Origin: JAMXLO01 sp041487355
GTDB taxonomy: Bacteria; Pseudomonadota; Alphaproteobacteria; Acetobacterales; Acetobacteraceae
Reading direction: 5' to 3'
Length of the DNA stretch: 16,375 nucleotides
Assembly (NCBI GenBank): GCA_041487355.1
Contig: JBGPND010000108.1
Location: forward strand, 1-16,375
Shown here: piece after piece, positions 14,191 through 16,375 of the stretch
Numbering within the stretch: the stretch's first letter is position 1
How the letters are laid out: every line of letters begins with the position of its first letter
Program-made: the position numbers and the translations under genes
Notes under the pieces: generated by a model
Told to the model about the DNA's origin: nothing
Databases searched by the model: none
What the model saw: only the letters and a program-made list of their open reading frames with translations

Positions 14191-15201
14191 ATGAATGACG
14201 TTACGCATGACCGTATCATGCAACTCGCGTTGGGTTTCGGGGCATCCAAGGCATTGCTCAGCGCGGTCGAAATAGGCGTATTTCGCATGTTGCATGAAGC
14301 ACCGCTCGACGCGGCGGCGTTGCGCGGCAAGCTGGGCTTGCACGAGCGGGCAGCACGCGACTTTTTCGACACGCTGGTCGCACTAGGGCTGCTTCATCGC
14401 GATGAAGCCGGACAGTACAGCAACACCCCGGACACCGATCTTTACCTCAATCCGGCCAGGCCGGAATATATTGGGGGCATTATCGAAATGTTTAATGCGC
14501 GCCTTTATGGCTTTTGGGGATCGTTGACCGAGGCGCTGCGCACCGGCGAACCGCAGAATGAGGCCAAACAAGGTGGCGACCTGTTCGGCACTCTTTATTC
14601 AGACTCTGCCCGTCTCGAAAAGTTCTTGCGTGCCATGACAGGTCTCTCGCTGCCTGTGGCGCAAGCGTTGATCCACGCCTTTCCTTGGGAAAAGGTACGC
14701 ACCGTAATTGATGTCGGCACGGCACAGGGGTGCGTACCGGTGCAGCTCGCGCTGGTCCATCCACACCTGACAGGTGGCGGCTTCGATCTACCAACGGTCG
14801 AACCGATATTTTCGCGATTCGTCGCAACGCACAGGCTCTCAAACCGTCTGAGCTTCTTCCCCGGCGACTTTCTCACAGGCGCGTTGCCGCCCGCCGACGT
14901 TCTGGTCATGGGCCACATTCTGCATGACTGGGATATGCCGACCAAACGCATGCTTCTCGGGAAAGCGTTCGCCGCGCTTGAGAAGGGTGGATCGCTGATC
15001 GTGTATGAGTTGCTGATCGATGACGAGCGCCGCGTGCATGTTCCCGGGTTGTTAATGAGCTTGAACATGCTAATAGAGACGAGAGGCGGCTTTGATTTCA
15101 CCGGCGCCGACTGCATCGGCTGGATGAAGGAGGCCGGATTTTCCGACGCTCGGGTGGTCCCCCTCGCCGGCCCGGACAGCGCGGTGATCGGCACGAAATA
15201 A
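14191..15201 (+). CDS. SAM-dependent O-methyltransferase (PF00891-type)
   Basis: 336 aa. It has the N-terminal winged-helix dimerisation domain of plant- and polyketide-type O-methyltransferases (MQLALGFGASKALLSAVEIGVF, DFFDTLVALGLLHRD) and a C-terminal Rossmann domain. SAM motif I reads VIDVGTAQGCVPVQLA (from 172), a variant of the usual DVGGGxG. The catalytic base is H245 in GHILHDWD, followed by LEKGGSLIVYELLIDD. Substrates are typically phenolic or hydroxyl small molecules; this one is unknown. GGGAGGG eight bases before ATG fixes the start. Composition is clearly lower in GC than its surroundings (27 of 60 at 14461-14520), which suggests recent acquisition. It is directly followed by a truncated unrelated gene, so it may mark an insertion or deletion point. 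The AraC-type gene before it is a candidate regulator. Confidence 0.93.
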   Translation: MNDVTHDRIMQLALGFGASKALLSAVEIGVFRMLHEAPLDAAALRGKLGLHERAARDFFDTLVALGLLHRDEAGQYSNTPDTDLYLNPARPEYIGGIIEMFNARLYGFWGSLTEALRTGEPQNEAKQGGDLFGTLYSDSARLEKFLRAMTGLSLPVAQALIHAFPWEKVRTVIDVGTAQGCVPVQLALVHPHLTGGGFDLPTVEPIFSRFVATHRLSNRLSFFPGDFLTGALPPADVLVMGHILHDWDMPTKRMLLGKAFAALEKGGSLIVYELLIDDERRVHVPGLLMSLNMLIETRGGFDFTGADCIGWMKEAGFSDARVVPLAGPDSAVIGTK

Positions 15202-15282
15202 CCTGCGTGCCGGCGTTGGCGCGCTCGTGGGCCACGGGAGAGCATCCCATGCAGACTAAAGCCGGCGGCTGGCGCATCAAGG

Positions 15283-15408
15283 ATGCCGGCGGTGGGCATC
15301 CACATGACGATCGTCAACGGCCAGGTGCTGCTGGAAGACGGTGTCCACACCGGCGCGCTGCCGGGCCGTGTGCTGCGCAACAGTTGGTATCACGCGCACC
15401 GGAACTGA
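15283..15408 (+). pseudogene. 3' remnant of an amidohydrolase_3 / D-aminoacylase-like gene
   Basis: An in-frame stretch of about 40 codons ends at TGA 15408 and reads GIHMTIVNGQVLLEDGVHTG then ALPGRVLRNSWYHAHRN. The TIVNGQVLLEDG..HTGALPGRVLR pattern is the typical C-terminal strand and tail of N-acyl-D-amino-acid deacylase or amidohydrolase_3 proteins, normally about 500-580 aa. Upstream, between 15202 and about 15282, the same frame gives no family-like residues, so the rest of the gene is missing. The break lies within about 90 bases of the low-GC methyltransferase stop codon. No gene or ribosome site supports it as a functional small protein, although ATG 15283 or ATG 15304 could start one. 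Confidence 0.65.
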
Positions 15409-15424
15409 CGTGCACCGACCCACA

Positions 15425-15504
15425 CTGTCATTGCGAGAAGCGAAGCGATGCGGCAATCTCGTGGAGAACGCCCCGAGATTGCTTCGCTCCGCTCGCAATG
15501 ACAG
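15425..15504. repeat. Palindromic dispersed repeat, copy 2 (asymmetric arms)
   Basis: Same family as the repeat at 10281-10358. The right arm 15474-15504 is identical over 31 bases to the right arm of copy 1, and the loop again holds TGGAGAACGCCCC. The left arm 15425-15461 begins CTGTCATTGCGAG and ends CAATCTCG, but its middle is 6 bases longer (16 instead of 10) and diverged, so pairing is imperfect. It ends nine bases before the stop codon of the oxidoreductase on the other strand and may terminate its transcript. Confidence 0.88.
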
Positions 15505-15513
15505 CGGGGGACG

Positions 15514-16375
15514 TTACACCGGATCGTGCCCCACCCGGACCAGCAGCTTGCCGAAATTGCGGCCGCCCAGGATGCCGGCCAGGGCGTCGGGTGCGTTCTC
15601 CAGCCCGTCGACCACGTCCTCGCGATAGACCAGGCTGCCCTCCGCTACCCAGGGCGCCGCCAGCTTGCGCCACTCCACCAGCTTCTCGGGCTTGTCGGAC
15701 ACGATGAAGCCCTGGATCAGCACGCGCTTGCCGACGACGAAGCCGAGGTTGGGCCCGGGCGGGAACTCGGCCTCGTTGTATTGCGAGACCATGCCGCACA
15801 TCGCCACGCGGGCGAACGGGTTGAGCAGGTCGAACACCGCCGCCTGCACCGCGCCGCCGACATTTTCGAAGTACGCGTCGATGCCGTTCGGACAGGCTGC
15901 CGCCAGCTCGGCGTACAAATCGAGCGAGCGGTGGTCGACGCAGTCATCGAAGCCCAGGCTGTCCTGCACCCACAGGCATTTCTCCGGCCCGCCGGCCACG
16001 CCGACCACGCGGGCGCCGGCGCGCTTGGCCAGTTGGCCTGCAACGGAACCGACCGCGCCGGAGGCGGCGGAGATCACCACGGTCTCGCCGTGCTTAGGCT
16101 GGCAGACTTCGGAAATGCCGCGGAACGCGGTGGCGCCCGGCATACCGAGCACGCCAAGATAAGCGGAAAGCGGCGCGCCATGGCGATCGAGCTTGGTGAG
16201 CCGATCACCCGGCGTGACGGAATGCGTCTGCCAGCCGCGCGCGCCCACCACCGCATCGCCGGCGACGAAACGCGGATCGGCGGAGGCGATCACCTCGCCC
16301 ACCGTTTCGCCGGTCATCACCTCGCCCGGGTTTACCGGCTGCGCATAGGTCTGCTGCTCGCGCAGCCGCCCGCGC
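15514..16375 (-). CDS. MDR-type NADP-dependent oxidoreductase (partial, 5' end beyond window)
   Basis: 287 codons are visible; the reading frame stays open through 16375 with RGRLREQQTYAQPVNPGEVM upstream of the GTG at 16320. That matches the N-terminal RGR...GEVM region of the family, so the true start lies outside the window. It is a zinc-free medium-chain reductase of the prostaglandin reductase/CurA-like group, which reduces activated C=C bonds of enones with NADPH. Features: AYLGVLGMPGATAFRGISEV, cofactor loop SAASGAVGSVAGQLAKRAGA, FENVGGAVQAAVFDLL, CGMVSQYNE, RVLIQGFIV and the terminal GLENAPDALAGILGGRNFGK. No zinc-binding cysteine set is present. It is convergent with the methyltransferase side, with repeat copy 2 just past its stop. 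Confidence 0.92.
   Translation of the reverse strand, partial: RGRLREQQTYAQPVNPGEVMTGETVGEVIASADPRFVAGDAVVGARGWQTHSVTPGDRLTKLDRHGAPLSAYLGVLGMPGATAFRGISEVCQPKHGETVVISAASGAVGSVAGQLAKRAGARVVGVAGGPEKCLWVQDSLGFDDCVDHRSLDLYAELAAACPNGIDAYFENVGGAVQAAVFDLLNPFARVAMCGMVSQYNEAEFPPGPNLGFVVGKRVLIQGFIVSDKPEKLVEWRKLAAPWVAEGSLVYREDVVDGLENAPDALAGILGGRNFGKLLVRVGHDPV

Noticed and set aside
15207..15707. 166-codon plus-strand frame containing RTPRDCFAPLAMT
   Set aside because: This peptide is simply the translation of the palindromic repeat; the rest overlaps the oxidoreductase antisense.

Overview
The window is high-GC DNA (a sampled stretch in cydD, 4801-4860, is 47 of 60 G+C). It reads as chromosome of an alphaproteobacterium. 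The mix of genes would fit Acetobacteraceae or other Rhodospirillales, but that placement is inference from gene content and composition. No rRNA, tRNA, CRISPR array, integrase or transposase was found.

Left part (1-6083): a minus-strand pair made of a small exported OmpA-domain protein and recQ; a divergent small coiled-coil protein with a C-terminal membrane helix; and cydD-cydC, the ABC exporter pair needed for cytochrome bd maturation, joined by a 4-base overlap and without cydAB beside it. Middle (6084-7733): two adjacent but unrelated type II toxin-antitoxin modules, Phd-type antitoxin + PIN toxin and MazE/AbrB-type antitoxin + PIN toxin. Each has its own palindromic operator-like promoter. 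A short decayed piece of a short-chain dehydrogenase gene lies between them. Next come an intact SDR gene and panC (pantothenate synthesis), divergently arranged.

Right part (9384-16375): an orphan gene for a putative zinc metallopeptidase of unrecognised family; an M20 amidohydrolase divergent from an amidohydrolase_2 (PF04909-type) enzyme; an AraC-family regulator followed by a noticeably lower-GC O-methyltransferase, directly followed by the broken 3' end of an amidohydrolase_3/N-acyl-D-amino-acid deacylase-like gene; and an MDR-type NADP-dependent oxidoreductase running off the right edge. Two copies of one palindromic repeat (10281-10358 and 15425-15504) share a loop sequence, and both lie between convergent transcription units.

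Most of the window is conserved housekeeping or accessory metabolism. The parts most worth a second look are the double TA locus with its operators and SDR fossil, the orphan HExxH protein, the O-methyltransferase insertion scar with its palindromes, and the paired dispersed repeats. I did not find convincing evidence of a wholly new multi-gene system.
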